From: Bryobacterales bacterium
Lineage (GTDB): Bacteria; Acidobacteriota; Terriglobia; Bryobacterales; Bryobacteraceae
Direction: 5' to 3'
DNA length: 64,000 nt
Assembly: GCA_020852755.1 (NCBI GenBank)
Contig: JADZAF010000129.1
Location: 1 to 64,000 of the forward strand
Position 1 is the stretch's first letter; every line of letters starts with the position of its first letter. The translations under genes were made by a program, and so were the position numbers. Below the pieces are notes generated by a model. That model searched no databases, was not told where the DNA came from, and saw only the letters and a program-made list of their open reading frames with translations. This document shows, in pieces, positions 33,930-42,818 of this stretch.

Positions 33930-35282
33930 TTACTCCTTTCTGACCGTCACCGTGCCCCGCTGCGTGAGCAGCGTGATCTCCGGCCCTTTGCCCACGGCGC
34001 CGCTCAGGACCGCTCCCTGGTTCTCCGTCTCCACCTTCAGCGCGGGGCCGAATTCGTTCTGCGCCTCGCCCCGCTTGGTTTCGGCCTTCAACTGAAAGCG
34101 CGCTTCTTTGGGCAGCGCGATCTGAATGTCCCCGCTCCGCGACCGCGCGTTGATGCGCGCCAGCGGCGTATCCTTGGGCCGCAGGTCCACGTCGCCGCGC
34201 TCCAACTCCAGTTCCAGCGATTCGGTGAACTCCTCGATGCTGATGTCCCGCGACCGCGTGGTCAGCCGGATGGGCCCCACCAGTTTCGTTCCGGTCAGCC
34301 GGCCGAGGTCCATGCGGATCTCGCCGGGCAGCCTGGCCACCGTCAGTTCGGTCTGCCGCGAGCTGAAATGCAGCGGCTGCGCCAGCTTGCGGAATTCCAG
34401 GTCGCCGGAAAAGGCGCCCTTCAAGGTCACCGGGCCGGCGATATTTTCCAGTTCCACGTCGCTGCCCCGGCCGCTCTGCAGTTCCAGCTTGCCCTTCACG
34501 TCGATGGCGCGGATGATGTCGCTGCGCCGCAGATCTACCCGCACGTCGCCGCCGATCTGCGTCAGCCGCACGCCCGCGTTATCGCTGTTGATATCGATGC
34601 CGCCGTCGACGTTCAGAATGTCGTAATCGCCGTACCTGCCCCGGCCCTCCACCCGCACGCCGCGTGGAACCGTCACCTCCAGATCGGCGGACATGCGCCG
34701 TTCGTCCGTCACCCGCTCCTGGTTGGTGCGCACCGTGGCCAGGCTCCCCTGCAGCACGATAACGAGCGGCGTCAGCTTGTCGGCCTGGTCGGCCTCGGCC
34801 CGGCTGAAGGCCCGTATGGTCTTGCGCCCGGTGATCCGGATTTCCGGCACGTCGCCGCCCGCCACGCGGATGTTGCCGCGCAGGTTTTCGAACAGGATCC
34901 GCTGCACGCCCGGTATGGCCTGCTGGCCGGAGACCGGGTAATCGAACTGCTCGCCGAAGATCTCCACGCCGCGGTGCCCGAACGGCCCGATACTGAGCGT
35001 CCGCATGTGGCGGTTGGCCATGTACATCCCGCTGCCGATCAGGCAGATCAGGATGACCAGCGCGATCTCCCCGCCGCTCAAGCGGCCCTGCGGCAGCGGG
35101 CGGTCGCCGATCATGGCCAGCGCCACCTCCACCAGCCGCAGCAGGCCCCAGCCGATCAGCAGGAACGGCCAGTAGGTGGACACCAGCCGGAACACCGGAA
35201 TATCCGGCCGCAGGTTGTTCATCAGGAACAACCCCCCGATCACGATCAGCAGGACCGGGCCGATCAACGATCTGGGTCTCAT
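33930..35282 (-). CDS. LiaF-like membrane protein with DUF4097-type beta-solenoid (toastrack) domain
   Basis: 450 residues. Two LiaI/LiaF-like hairpin spans at the N-terminus (SLIGPVLLIVIGGLFLMNNL, YWPFLLIGWGLLRLVE), a third span (ALVILICLIGSGMYMA) and then from about residue 110 a long series of short beta strands of the DUF4097/adhesin type (IRVAGGDVPEIRITG, DYDILNVDGGIDINSDNAGV, GDIQIALPKEARFQL). Related proteins (LiaF, LiaG) sense cell-envelope stress. GGAGGTGA lies four bases before ATG 35282, and the start overlaps the stop of the 59-residue gene. Last gene of the sigma-factor operon. Confidence 0.85.
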   Translation of the reverse strand: MRPRSLIGPVLLIVIGGLFLMNNLRPDIPVFRLVSTYWPFLLIGWGLLRLVEVALAMIGDRPLPQGRLSGGEIALVILICLIGSGMYMANRHMRTLSIGPFGHRGVEIFGEQFDYPVSGQQAIPGVQRILFENLRGNIRVAGGDVPEIRITGRKTIRAFSRAEADQADKLTPLVIVLQGSLATVRTNQERVTDERRMSADLEVTVPRGVRVEGRGRYGDYDILNVDGGIDINSDNAGVRLTQIGGDVRVDLRRSDIIRAIDVKGKLELQSGRGSDVELENIAGPVTLKGAFSGDLEFRKLAQPLHFSSRQTELTVARLPGEIRMDLGRLTGTKLVGPIRLTTRSRDISIEEFTESLELELERGDVDLRPKDTPLARINARSRSGDIQIALPKEARFQLKAETKRGEAQNEFGPALKVETENQGAVLSGAVGKGPEITLLTQRGTVTVRKE

Positions 35283-35458
35283 CTGTCACCTCCCCGGCAT
35301 CCCAACTTCAACACTCCGATCAGGATCAGCAATACCGGCCAGGTGCGCCAGAAACTGTAACCGCCGAAGTAATCCAGGGCGAACAGCCCGCCCAGCGCGA
35401 TCAGGATCAGCGGTCCCGCTACAGCCTGGCAGAGAGTAGCGGCGCTAGCGTGGTTCAT
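35279..35458 (-). CDS. 59-residue LiaI/LiaF-like membrane protein
   Basis: ATG 35458, preceded by GGGAGGTG, opens a frame reading AGPLILIALGGLFALDYF then WRTWPVLLILIGVLKLG and CRGGDR. The pattern of glycine-rich span, Asp/Tyr turn and WPxLLIxxG span is the LiaI/LiaF transmembrane hairpin also found in both neighbours. Its first bases overlap the end of the B-box gene by 14 and its TGA overlaps the start of the toastrack gene, so all three are translationally linked. Confidence 0.75.
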   Translation of the reverse strand: MNHASAATLCQAVAGPLILIALGGLFALDYFGGYSFWRTWPVLLILIGVLKLGCRGGDR

Positions 35459-36110
35459 CGCGCACCTCCCGCTCCGGGTTGGCCGGCAGGTTGTTCCCCG
35501 ACAAGCGCACGTACAGCATGTAGACTCCGATGGCGATCAACGCCACCGGCCAGAAGCGAACGATGTCGCCGATATGCAGGATATCCAGGGTGTTGAGCAA
35601 AAACAGGACGCCGATCGCGATCAGGGCGACGGCCCCCACCGGGAAACTGCGCGATTCCGGATCGAACCGGATGAGGCTGGAGAACTCGTCCACCGGCTCG
35701 CCCAGCATGCGTTTGCGCGCCGTGTGGTAGGCCTCGAAGGCCATGTAGAAAAGAAAGGCCGCGATCAGCACGCCGAACAACGCCTCGGCGCCGCCGGCGC
35801 CGTTGGCCTGGACGGTGGCCAGCATCCCGAAAATCACCGCGTGGACCAGTCCTTTGGCGTACTGGCCGTTGTAGATGGCGCCCACGCCCGGTATCAATCC
35901 GAGCACAAAGGCGAGCCCGGGGGAAACACCGCGAACCGGCGCCGGGGCTGGGGCGGGCGCTGCAGCAGCCGCCGTCATCGACGGCGTCATATGCTCTTCG
36001 CAATAGATGACGCCCGCCTGGCTGGTTCGCTTGCATTCGGGGCACAGGGCCTTGCCACAGGCGCGGCAATAGGCGACCGCATTCACGTCCGGATGGTTGA
36101 TGCAGTTCAT
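35445..36110 (-). CDS. B-box zinc-finger membrane protein with LiaI/LiaF-like C-terminal hairpin
   Basis: 221 residues. Residues 1-41 form a B-box-like zinc finger (CINHPDVNAVAYCRACG, CPECKR, YCEEHM), a Pro/Ala linker follows, then membrane spans with PGVGAIYNGQYAKG, the hallmark of TM2/DUF6677-type segments, two more spans, and a terminal LiaI-like pair (VGAVALIAIGVLFLLNTL, FWPVALIAIGVYML). It lies nine bases after the anti-sigma gene in the operon. A role in sensing or protein-protein contact at the membrane is inferred from context. Confidence 0.82.
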   Translation of the reverse strand: MNCINHPDVNAVAYCRACGKALCPECKRTSQAGVIYCEEHMTPSMTAAAAAPAPAPAPVRGVSPGLAFVLGLIPGVGAIYNGQYAKGLVHAVIFGMLATVQANGAGGAEALFGVLIAAFLFYMAFEAYHTARKRMLGEPVDEFSSLIRFDPESRSFPVGAVALIAIGVLFLLNTLDILHIGDIVRFWPVALIAIGVYMLYVRLSGNNLPANPEREVRDEPR

Positions 36111-36119
36111 AACTACCCC

Positions 36120-36773
36120 CTATTGGGTTTCGCTCGTATCTTTCTCCGTCTGGCTGGCATCCGGCTGCCGGGCGTTTTCGCCCGCCGGCAGCCTACGGTC
36201 GTCGGTCGGTTGCCCGGCGGCCTGTTCCTCTTCCTGCTCCTGCTCGGTCCACTCCCGCAAGCGCGTCTGCATCTCGTACACGAAACGGATGCTCTGGTAC
36301 GACTTGAGGGTCCGGTCCCAGGTGCGATGCGCCCTGTCTTCCAATCCAGCCCACACGCCCCGCGGGCTCAGGTCCGCGGCGCGCAGCTGCGGCACTCGCA
36401 CCCCGGCGCACTGCGCCATCATGGAGAATGACAGGATCGTCAGCGCCATCCCCATGGCGAAGCGCGGCTGCAGAACGGGCCCCAGCAACTGGTGGAACCA
36501 GCCCCCGACCCCGGCTCCCGCCCGCTCCTTGTGCCGTGCGGCCGGAAGTTCGAAGAGGATTCGGGTGAGCAGTTCCGGGGGCGGCTCGACCTCGGCGGAT
36601 TGCGCCATGAAGGCCACCGCCGCCCCGGCATCTTCCGCCAGTTGCGCGCAGCCGCTGCACGCGGCCCTGTGCCGCTCCACCGCCACCCGCTGCTCGGGCG
36701 TAAGCGTGCTGGGACGGCCGCTCATCGCGTCCAGGTAGTCGCAGAGCAGGACTTCAAATTCCGCACAGGTCAT
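36120..36773 (-). CDS. Zinc-binding anti-sigma factor
   Basis: 217 residues. The N-terminal ZAS motif ERHRAACSGCAQL (HxxxCxxC, near residue 34) is the zinc-binding anti-sigma domain; one membrane span follows at about 105-125 (FAMGMALTILSFSMMAQ), and the C-terminal 90 residues are charged and likely periplasmic. It should hold the ECF sigma factor at the membrane until envelope stress releases it. Its start overlaps the sigma stop (ATGA), the usual coupled arrangement for sigma/anti-sigma pairs. Confidence 0.9.
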   Translation of the reverse strand: MTCAEFEVLLCDYLDAMSGRPSTLTPEQRVAVERHRAACSGCAQLAEDAGAAVAFMAQSAEVEPPPELLTRILFELPAARHKERAGAGVGGWFHQLLGPVLQPRFAMGMALTILSFSMMAQCAGVRVPQLRAADLSPRGVWAGLEDRAHRTWDRTLKSYQSIRFVYEMQTRLREWTEQEQEEEQAAGQPTDDRRLPAGENARQPDASQTEKDTSETQ

Positions 36774-37423
36774 ATAGCGACCCTCTGCTTTCTCAGGACC
36801 CGGGCCAGTTCGGCCCGCCCGCGATTGATCCTCGACTTCACAGTCCCTTCCGGAATGCGCAGGACCTGGGCGATCTCGCGATATTCCATCTCCTGCAGAT
36901 CTCTTAAGATGACTGCTTCCCTCAACTCCGGCGACAGTTTTTGCAGTGCCGCCTGGAGAATTTCACTGGTTTCGCGGCCGGCCAGCACCCGGTCGGGCGC
37001 CGCCGTGTTCGCTTCCGCCACCAGGATCTGGTCCTCGATCGAATCCGTGACCCGCTCCTGGCGGCTCCGCCGGTAATGGTCGATGAGCAGGTTCCGGGTC
37101 ACCCGCGACAGCCAGACCACAAAGCTGCCTTCGGCTGCCCGGAAGCTCTGCAGAGTCCGAAAGACCCGGAGGAAGACCTCCTGGGCCAGATCCTGGGCCT
37201 CGGACTCCTTTCCCGCAAACCGGTAACACAACGCGTAGACGCGCCGGGTATGGGTCCGGACCAGTTCCTCCCAGGCCGACTCGTCGCCTTCCACGCAGCG
37301 CTGGACTACAACAGAATCGGGATCCAAGGTTCTGCCTGCCGAAACCAGGCGTGCGCCCGCGGCTTCACCGCTCCAGCCCAGATCGGGCTGACTTGGACCG
37401 GTAATGAAAGCCACGGCTGCCAT
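36770..37423 (-). CDS. ECF RNA polymerase sigma factor (SigE/RpoE-like)
   Basis: 217 residues. Region 2 is visible (VYALCYRFAGKESEAQDLAQ, EVFLRVFRTLQSF, then VWLSRVTRNLLIDHYRR for -10 recognition) and region 4 is LPxLREAVILRDLQEMEYREIA plus the helix-turn-helix IPEGTVKSRINRGRAELARVL. About 35 residues precede region 2, a slightly long N-terminus; an internal start is possible. It heads the operon sigma, anti-sigma, B-box, 59-residue protein, toastrack, and such factors commonly regulate themselves. Confidence 0.92.
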   Translation of the reverse strand: MAAVAFITGPSQPDLGWSGEAAGARLVSAGRTLDPDSVVVQRCVEGDESAWEELVRTHTRRVYALCYRFAGKESEAQDLAQEVFLRVFRTLQSFRAAEGSFVVWLSRVTRNLLIDHYRRSRQERVTDSIEDQILVAEANTAAPDRVLAGRETSEILQAALQKLSPELREAVILRDLQEMEYREIAQVLRIPEGTVKSRINRGRAELARVLRKQRVAI

Positions 37424-37655
37424 GGTTTGCCTCGCCGGGCCCCTCGGGACCCGCTATCGAGCTTCCAGTTATGAGAACGAGCATTTATCATGAGAAGTTC
37501 AATTTTTGCAGACGATTCCGGCGGCGAAGGCCGTTTCGCCGGCGGTCCTGCCCCCGGGCCGGGCGTATCCCGGCTCACGGGTGGGATGGATCCGCCGGTC
37601 CACGCACCCGGCGGCAGTACGGCGGGCGAAGGAGGGTACGGCGGCTTCCCGATGA

Positions 37656-38726
37656 ATGGTCATGGCTGCGGTGATGAAACTTCCCGGTAAACGTGCCTGG
37701 CGCTGGGCGGCGCTGGTGGTCGCGCTCACCCTGTTGATGATATACGTCTTCGTACAAAAAGGCGAGGAGGCCGGCTTCGAATGGTCCTTGTTCGTCAACA
37801 GCCTCCGCCGGCTCCACTGGGGCTGGCTGTCGCTGTCCGCCGGCATCTGCCTGCTGACCTACGCCGGCCGGGCGCTGCGGTGGGCCGTGCTGCTCAAACC
37901 CCTGCGTCCCCACCCCTCCCTCTGGGGCCTCATTTCCGCCACCGCCATCGGCTTCACCGCCCTGGTTCTGCTCGGCCGCCCCGGCGAGTTCGTCCGCCCC
38001 TACCTGATCGCGGTCAAAGAGCGGGTCCCCGTTTCGTCCCAGCTGGCCGCCTGGCTGCTGGAGCGCATCTTCGACCTGCTGGTGGCCATGCTGATCTTCG
38101 GGATTGCCCTCAGCCAGGTGCATGCCTCGGGCATGACCGTCGGACCGGCCCTGTCCTGGGTGCTGGCCGTGGGCGGCTGGGTGGTCGGGGCCACCTGCGC
38201 GGCCAGCCTGGCGATCCTGTTGTTGATCCGCCACTTCGCGGACCGCATGCGCGACCGCCTGCTGGGCGCCCTGGCCTTCCTCCATGAACGCCACCACGCC
38301 AAGGTCGAGCGGCTGGTCAGCGCCTTCGTCCAGGGCGTGGAGTCGACCCGCAGCGACCGCGCCATGCTGCTGCTGGTCGGCTACACCGTGCTCGAATGGG
38401 TGTTGATCGCCCTGTGCTATTATTCCGTGGCGCAGGCTTTCGGCGCGGTAATCCGATTCGGGTTCCTGGACGTCTTGATTTTCATGGGCTTCGTCTCCTT
38501 TGGCGCGGTGGTGCAGCTGCCCGGGGTGGGGGGCGGCATGCAGGTGGTGACCGTGCTGGTGCTGGTGGAGCTGTTCCGGACGCCGCTGGAGATCGCCACC
38601 AGCATGGCCCTGATGATCTGGGTTATTACATTTGTAGTTATCGTGCCCTTCGGCCTGGCGCTCGGCGTACACGAGGGCTTGAGCTGGGCGCGCCTGCGCA
38701 AGCTTGAAAAGGAGGCCGGCTGGTGA
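37656..38726 (+). CDS. Lysylphosphatidylglycerol synthase transmembrane-region / flippase-like membrane protein (UPF0104)
   Basis: 356 residues with about eight spans. Motifs of the YbhN/AglD2 group are present: GRALRWAVLLKPL, then GFTALVLLGRPGEFVRPYLIA (RPGE is the most conserved feature), AWLLERIFDL and late VVQLPGVGGGMQVV. The family includes the membrane half of MprF and is thought to translocate lipids or glycolipids. Start is uncertain among ATGs at 37656, 37662 and 37674. The stop overlaps the nrdR start (GTGA). Confidence 0.85.
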   Translation: MVMAAVMKLPGKRAWRWAALVVALTLLMIYVFVQKGEEAGFEWSLFVNSLRRLHWGWLSLSAGICLLTYAGRALRWAVLLKPLRPHPSLWGLISATAIGFTALVLLGRPGEFVRPYLIAVKERVPVSSQLAAWLLERIFDLLVAMLIFGIALSQVHASGMTVGPALSWVLAVGGWVVGATCAASLAILLLIRHFADRMRDRLLGALAFLHERHHAKVERLVSAFVQGVESTRSDRAMLLLVGYTVLEWVLIALCYYSVAQAFGAVIRFGFLDVLIFMGFVSFGAVVQLPGVGGGMQVVTVLVLVELFRTPLEIATSMALMIWVITFVVIVPFGLALGVHEGLSWARLRKLEKEAGW

Positions 38727-39184
38727 TCTGTCCGTTCTGCGGCCACCTGCATGACCGGGTGGTCGATTCTCGAGAAAGCAAGGAGGGCGATTGTGTCCGC
38801 CGCCGGCGCCAGTGCCTGGCTTGCGAAAGGCGCTTCACCACCTACGAGCGCATCGACGAAGTACCCTACATGGTTGTCAAGAAGGACGGCCGGCGCGAGA
38901 AATTCGAGCGCCAGAAGGTGCTCAACGGGCTGTTGAAAGCCTGCGAGAAGCGCCCCGTCAGCATGGCCAACCTGGCCGACCTGGTGGACCGGGTGGAGGC
39001 CCGGGTGATCGACTCCGCGGAACGGGAGATTTCAACTACAGAAATCGGAGAATTGCTGATGTCGGCCCTCCGCCAGCTGGACAAGATCGCGTACGTGCGC
39101 TTCGCTTCCGTCTACCGCGATTTTCAGGACGAGGAGGCCTTCTTCAACGAACTGAAGACCCTCATGAAGCAGAAGGCGCCTTAG
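38723..39184 (+). CDS. nrdR: Transcriptional repressor NrdR
   Basis: 153 residues, the family's usual length. The N-terminal zinc ribbon has CPFCG at 3-7 and CLACERRFTTYERID at 31-45; the ATP-cone follows (VVKKDGRREKFERQKVLNGLLKACEKRPV, and EIGELLMSALRQLDKIAYVRFASVYRDFQD). NrdR represses ribonucleotide reductase genes through NrdR boxes, sensing ATP/dATP. GTG 38723 overlaps the preceding stop, so it is translated together with the membrane protein, an unusual partner. Confidence 0.96.
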   Translation: MICPFCGHLHDRVVDSRESKEGDCVRRRRQCLACERRFTTYERIDEVPYMVVKKDGRREKFERQKVLNGLLKACEKRPVSMANLADLVDRVEARVIDSAEREISTTEIGELLMSALRQLDKIAYVRFASVYRDFQDEEAFFNELKTLMKQKAP

Positions 39185-39300
39185 GGACCCCGGTTCCCAG
39201 CCCGGGCCGGCGGTGTTTCCCGGCCGCACGGGGGCAAAAGCAGGCCCGCCGCAGGTTCCTGTAACTTACGGCGTTTTCAAACATCTCATAGATTAGAGGC

Positions 39301-39329
39301 TTAACTTTCCGGGCGTTTGGTGCTATGAT
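39301..39329 (+). promoter_or_regulatory. Sigma-70-type promoter upstream of rpoD
   Basis: TTAACT (39301-39306) as -35, a 17-base spacer, and TATGAT (39324-39329) as -10. It would give a 5' leader of about 105 bases before GTG 39442. No structure of a known riboswitch was recognised in the leader. Confidence 0.6.
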
Positions 39330-39441
39330 CGAATGAGCCTCAAGAATCTGAAAGCATTGACCGAACATCGAACCCGCACAGACCTCCTGTGGCTTGCAGG
39401 GGGAACTTCCATGATTCTTTCCGCAGCGGAGGTGAGCTTAC

Positions 39442-40977
39442 GTGGATCATTTTGATGATCAATACCCGGGCGATAGCCATGAGCCATTGGGCATAAGCTT
39501 CGACGAGGAAGCCACAAAGTTTTTCGATCCCGACGCTGCTCATGAGGCGGATTTCCTCCACCCACAGCAGGTGGTCGAAGAGTCGATCTATACCGACGAC
39601 CCGGTCCGGGTGTACCTGCGCGAAATGGGAGCGGTGCCGCTGCTCACCCGCGAGGGGGAAGTGGACCTGGCCCGCCGGATGGAACGCGGCAAGCTGCGGA
39701 TGCAGAAAGCCATCAGCCGTTCCGCCCTGGTCCAGCGGGTGGTGGTCGATCTGGCCGACCAGCTCAAGCGGGGCGTCGAGGAACTGGAAAACCTGGTGGA
39801 CCTGGGCGACATCGAGGAAGGCACCATCGCCGACACCGAACGCCGCGGCGAGCTGAAACAGTTCTTCGCGGACGTCGCCAATCAGAGCCGCAAGCTCCAG
39901 CAGCTGCGCGACAAGCTGGAACAGACCGCGGTCACCAACAAGCGCTCCCGGCGCCGGCTTTCGTACAAGCTGGCCCGCGCGAAGGTCGACACCTCCCGCG
40001 CAATCCGCAATATTCCTTTTCTTTCAGCCAAATGGCGGGATTTCAGCAAGGAGATCGAGCGGGCGGTCGAAGAAATCGGCCACCTGGATCGCGAGCTGGC
40101 CCGCTGCGAGGAAAAAGGCGGCCCGCAAGCTCTGCAGCGGGCCCGCGAACTGAAGCGGGAGATCCGCCGCAGAGAGGCCACGGCCGGCGCCAGCCTGACC
40201 GAGCTCAAGCATTCTCTGGCGGTGATCCGGCACGGCGAGCAGGAGGCCGAAAGGGCCAAGAAGGACCTGGTGGAGGCGAACCTGCGCCTGGTGGTATCGG
40301 TCGCCAAGAAGTACGTCAACCGCGGCCTGCACCTTCTGGACCTCATCCAGGAGGGCAATATCGGCCTGATGCGCGCCGCCGACAAGTTCGAATACCGCCG
40401 CGGCTACAAGTTCTCCACCTACGCCACCTGGTGGATCCGTCAGGCCATCACGCGCGCCATCGCCGACCAGTCCCGGACGATCCGCATCCCTGTTCACATG
40501 AACGAGAGCATGAACAAGTTCCTGCGCGCCTCCCGGGAGCTGGAAAAGGAACTGGGCCGGACTCCTACAAATGACGAAATTGGCCGCCGGATGGATATCC
40601 CGGTCGAGAAGGTGCAGAAGCTCAAGACCATCTCCCGCGACCCGGTTTCGCTCGAGACCCCGGTCGGGCGGGACGGCGAATCCGCCCTCGGCGACCTGAT
40701 CGAGGATCGCTGGGTCGGTTCGCCGGTCGACGCCGTCATCGAGTCCAACGTACGCGACGAAACCGCCGGCATTCTGAAGACGCTCTCTCCCAAGGAAGAA
40801 AAGGTCATCCGCCTGCGCTTCGGCATCGGCTGCGAGCGGGAACACACTCTCGAGGAGATCGGCCAGGAGTTCGACGTCACCCGCGAACGGATTCGCCAGA
40901 TCGAGGCCAAGGCCCTCAGGCAGCTTCGCGCGCCCGAGCGTGCCCGCCGCCTGCGCGCCCTGCTGGCCGCCCGCTGA
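39442..40977 (+). CDS. rpoD: Primary RNA polymerase sigma factor RpoD
   Basis: 511 residues. Region 1.2 ([22 protein letters not shown]), a charged non-conserved region (about 120-275), regions 2.1-2.4 ending in [20 protein letters not shown], region 3 ([20 protein letters not shown]), and region 4.2 [20 protein letters not shown]. These are the primary-sigma signatures. The N-terminus ahead of region 1.2 is only about 50 residues, acidic and shorter than in E. coli, so a full region 1.1 is lacking. GTG 39442 has GGAGGTGA eight bases upstream. Confidence 0.97.
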   Translation: MDHFDDQYPGDSHEPLGISFDEEATKFFDPDAAHEADFLHPQQVVEESIYTDDPVRVYLREMGAVPLLTREGEVDLARRMERGKLRMQKAISRSALVQRVVVDLADQLKRGVEELENLVDLGDIEEGTIADTERRGELKQFFADVANQSRKLQQLRDKLEQTAVTNKRSRRRLSYKLARAKVDTSRAIRNIPFLSAKWRDFSKEIERAVEEIGHLDRELARCEEKGGPQALQRARELKREIRRREATAGASLTELKHSLAVIRHGEQEAERAKKDLVEANLRLVVSVAKKYVNRGLHLLDLIQEGNIGLMRAADKFEYRRGYKFSTYATWWIRQAITRAIADQSRTIRIPVHMNESMNKFLRASRELEKELGRTPTNDEIGRRMDIPVEKVQKLKTISRDPVSLETPVGRDGESALGDLIEDRWVGSPVDAVIESNVRDETAGILKTLSPKEEKVIRLRFGIGCEREHTLEEIGQEFDVTRERIRQIEAKALRQLRAPERARRLRALLAAR

Positions 40978-40982
40978 TTCCG

Positions 40983-41007
40983 GCTGCCGGGGCCTCTCCC
41001 CGGCAGC
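40983..41007 (+). terminator. Intrinsic terminator between rpoD and etfA
   Basis: A 10-bp perfect stem (GCTGCCGGGG, loop CCTCT, CCCCGGCAGC) starts six bases after the rpoD stop and is followed by the T-rich TATTTCCGTTTTT. The right arm touches the etfA stop codon on the other strand, so it may also insulate the convergent gene. Confidence 0.8.
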
Positions 41008-41981
41008 TATTTCCGTTTTTCCAATTCCTCCACCAGCGCCGGAACCACCTGAAAAAGGTCGCCCACGATTCCGTAGTCGGCAACCTCGAAAATAGGCGCT
41101 TCCGGATCTTTATTGATGGCCACGATGGTCTTCGACCCCTTCATGCCCACCAGGTGCTGGATGGCGCCCGAAATCCCCACCGCCAGGTACAGCTTTGGAG
41201 AAACCGTCTGCCCGGAACTGCCCACCTGGCGTTCCATCGGCAGCCATCCGTTGTCGCAAATGGGCCGGGAGGCGGCCAGTTCCGCGCCCAGCGCCTCGGC
41301 GAGTTTCTGCACCATGGGAAGGTTGTCCGCCTCGCGGATTCCCCGCCCCACCGACACGATCCTCTCCGCCGACCCCAGGTCCACCGTGGTCTCCGCTTCC
41401 CGGAATACCTCCAGCGGCCGGGTGCGGATCTGCGCCGCCTCCAGCTCCGGCCGGAACGTCTCCACCGGGCATGACCCGGGCGCGAGCCGGTCGGCGCGGT
41501 ACGCCCCGGCCTGGAGCGACGCGAAGTAAGGCGGCTCTCCGGCGAAACGCAGGTCGGCGTTGATCTTGCCCTGGAAAAACTGCCGGACCATCACCAGGCC
41601 GCCGTTTTCCACGCGGTGCCCGATGGCATCGCTGAGCAGCACGCGACCGGAACGGGTGGCCAGCTTGGGCGCGAAATCCCGTGCCTGGTACGTGTGCGGG
41701 AACAGCACCAGGAAGGGCTTGATCCGCTCGATCAACTGCCCCAGCGCCAGCGTGTAGCCGTCGGCGGTGTAGTTCTCCAGAAGCGGGTGGTCCACGGCGT
41801 ACCCGCGTCCCAGGCGATGCCCGCCCAGTTCCGAAGCCAGGTTCTCCAGACCGGCGCCCGCCACCGCCGCGGACACTTCCCGTCCCAACTCCTCGCCCAA
41901 TTGCTGGGCGGCCGCCAGCGTTTCGAACGACACCCGGTTCCAGGCGCCCGCGCGCTGCTCCAAAACCGCCAGGATGCTCAT
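41007..41981 (-). CDS. etfA: Electron transfer flavoprotein alpha subunit
   Basis: 324 residues. The C-terminal FAD domain is typical: GRGIREADNLPMVQKLAEAL, PICDNGWLPMERQVGSSGQT, LYLAVGISGAIQHLVGM and VAINKDPEAPIFEVADYGI. The N-terminal domain is alpha/beta. With EtfB it carries electrons from acyl-CoA or similar dehydrogenases to ETF-quinone oxidoreductase. ATG 41981 overlaps the etfB stop by four bases (ATGA). No acyl-CoA dehydrogenase gene is nearby, so partners are unknown. A hairpin terminator lies directly after the stop codon. Confidence 0.95.
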   Translation of the reverse strand: MSILAVLEQRAGAWNRVSFETLAAAQQLGEELGREVSAAVAGAGLENLASELGGHRLGRGYAVDHPLLENYTADGYTLALGQLIERIKPFLVLFPHTYQARDFAPKLATRSGRVLLSDAIGHRVENGGLVMVRQFFQGKINADLRFAGEPPYFASLQAGAYRADRLAPGSCPVETFRPELEAAQIRTRPLEVFREAETTVDLGSAERIVSVGRGIREADNLPMVQKLAEALGAELAASRPICDNGWLPMERQVGSSGQTVSPKLYLAVGISGAIQHLVGMKGSKTIVAINKDPEAPIFEVADYGIVGDLFQVVPALVEELEKRK

Positions 41982-42736
41982 AGTACCCGCGCCTCGAATT
42001 TCAATTTTTCGACCAGCTGAGCAGCGGCCTCCTGCGGGCTGCCGTCGAACAGCCGGGTGGCCTTCGAACGCGCCGGAAGGGAGACCCGCTCCACCTGGAA
42101 CCCGGCGTCCCCCGGCCCGGCTTCCAGCGGCACGCGCCGGATCTCCTTCGTCCTGGCCTTCTTGATTCCCATCAGCGTCGCGTAGCGCAGGGCGCCGATG
42201 CCGGACTGGATGGTCAGCAGCGCCGGCAGCGGCATCTCCACGTGCTGGAACCAGCCGCCCTCCAGTTCCCGCTTGACCCGCAGGGCGCCGTCCCGCACCT
42301 CCACCTGCATCACGATGGTGGCGTGCGGCAGGCCCAGCAGTTCGGCCAGGATGACCCCCGTGTGCCCGTAGCCCAGATCGTCGGACTGCAGCCCGGTCAG
42401 CACCAGGTCCGGCTTTTCCCCGGCGATCGCATCCGCCATGAAGCGGGCCGTTTCCAGCGGACTGAAGGCCCGCGGGTTCTCGTGTTCCAGGTGGATGGCG
42501 CGGTCCGCTCCCTTGGCCAGAGCCTCCCGTATGGTCTGGACCACCCGCGCGGGCCCGGCCGAGAGCACCACCGTCTCTCCGCCGTGCTGCTCCTTCAACC
42601 GCAGGCCTTCCTCCAGCGCGAACGCATCCGGCTCGTTGATCTCGTAGGAAAGGTCCGCTTCCTCCACCCAGCCGCCCGCCGGACGGAGGTGCGACTCCCG
42701 GGCCGGCACCTGCTTGATACACACGATGATCGTCAT
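41978..42736 (-). CDS. etfB: Electron transfer flavoprotein beta subunit
   Basis: 252 residues. IIVCIKQVPARES at the start, then INEPDAFALEEGLRLKE, DLVLTGLQSDDLGYGHTGVILAELLGLPHAT and LLTIQSGIGALRYATLMGIKKARTKE match EtfB; AMP is bound by this subunit. It pairs with etfA downstream through an ATGA overlap. ATG 42736 gives the family start MTIIVCIKQVP. Upstream, 82 bases separate it from the ACT-domain gene on the same strand. Confidence 0.95.
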   Translation of the reverse strand: MTIIVCIKQVPARESHLRPAGGWVEEADLSYEINEPDAFALEEGLRLKEQHGGETVVLSAGPARVVQTIREALAKGADRAIHLEHENPRAFSPLETARFMADAIAGEKPDLVLTGLQSDDLGYGHTGVILAELLGLPHATIVMQVEVRDGALRVKRELEGGWFQHVEMPLPALLTIQSGIGALRYATLMGIKKARTKEIRRVPLEAGPGDAGFQVERVSLPARSKATRLFDGSPQEAAAQLVEKLKFEARVL

Positions 42737-42818
42737 AGAAATGGAGCTGTCAAGCTGTTCCCAATCTACCGCGCCGGACCCGCCCGCGCGGCGCTCCCGC
42801 GTGCGGACTCACACACAG

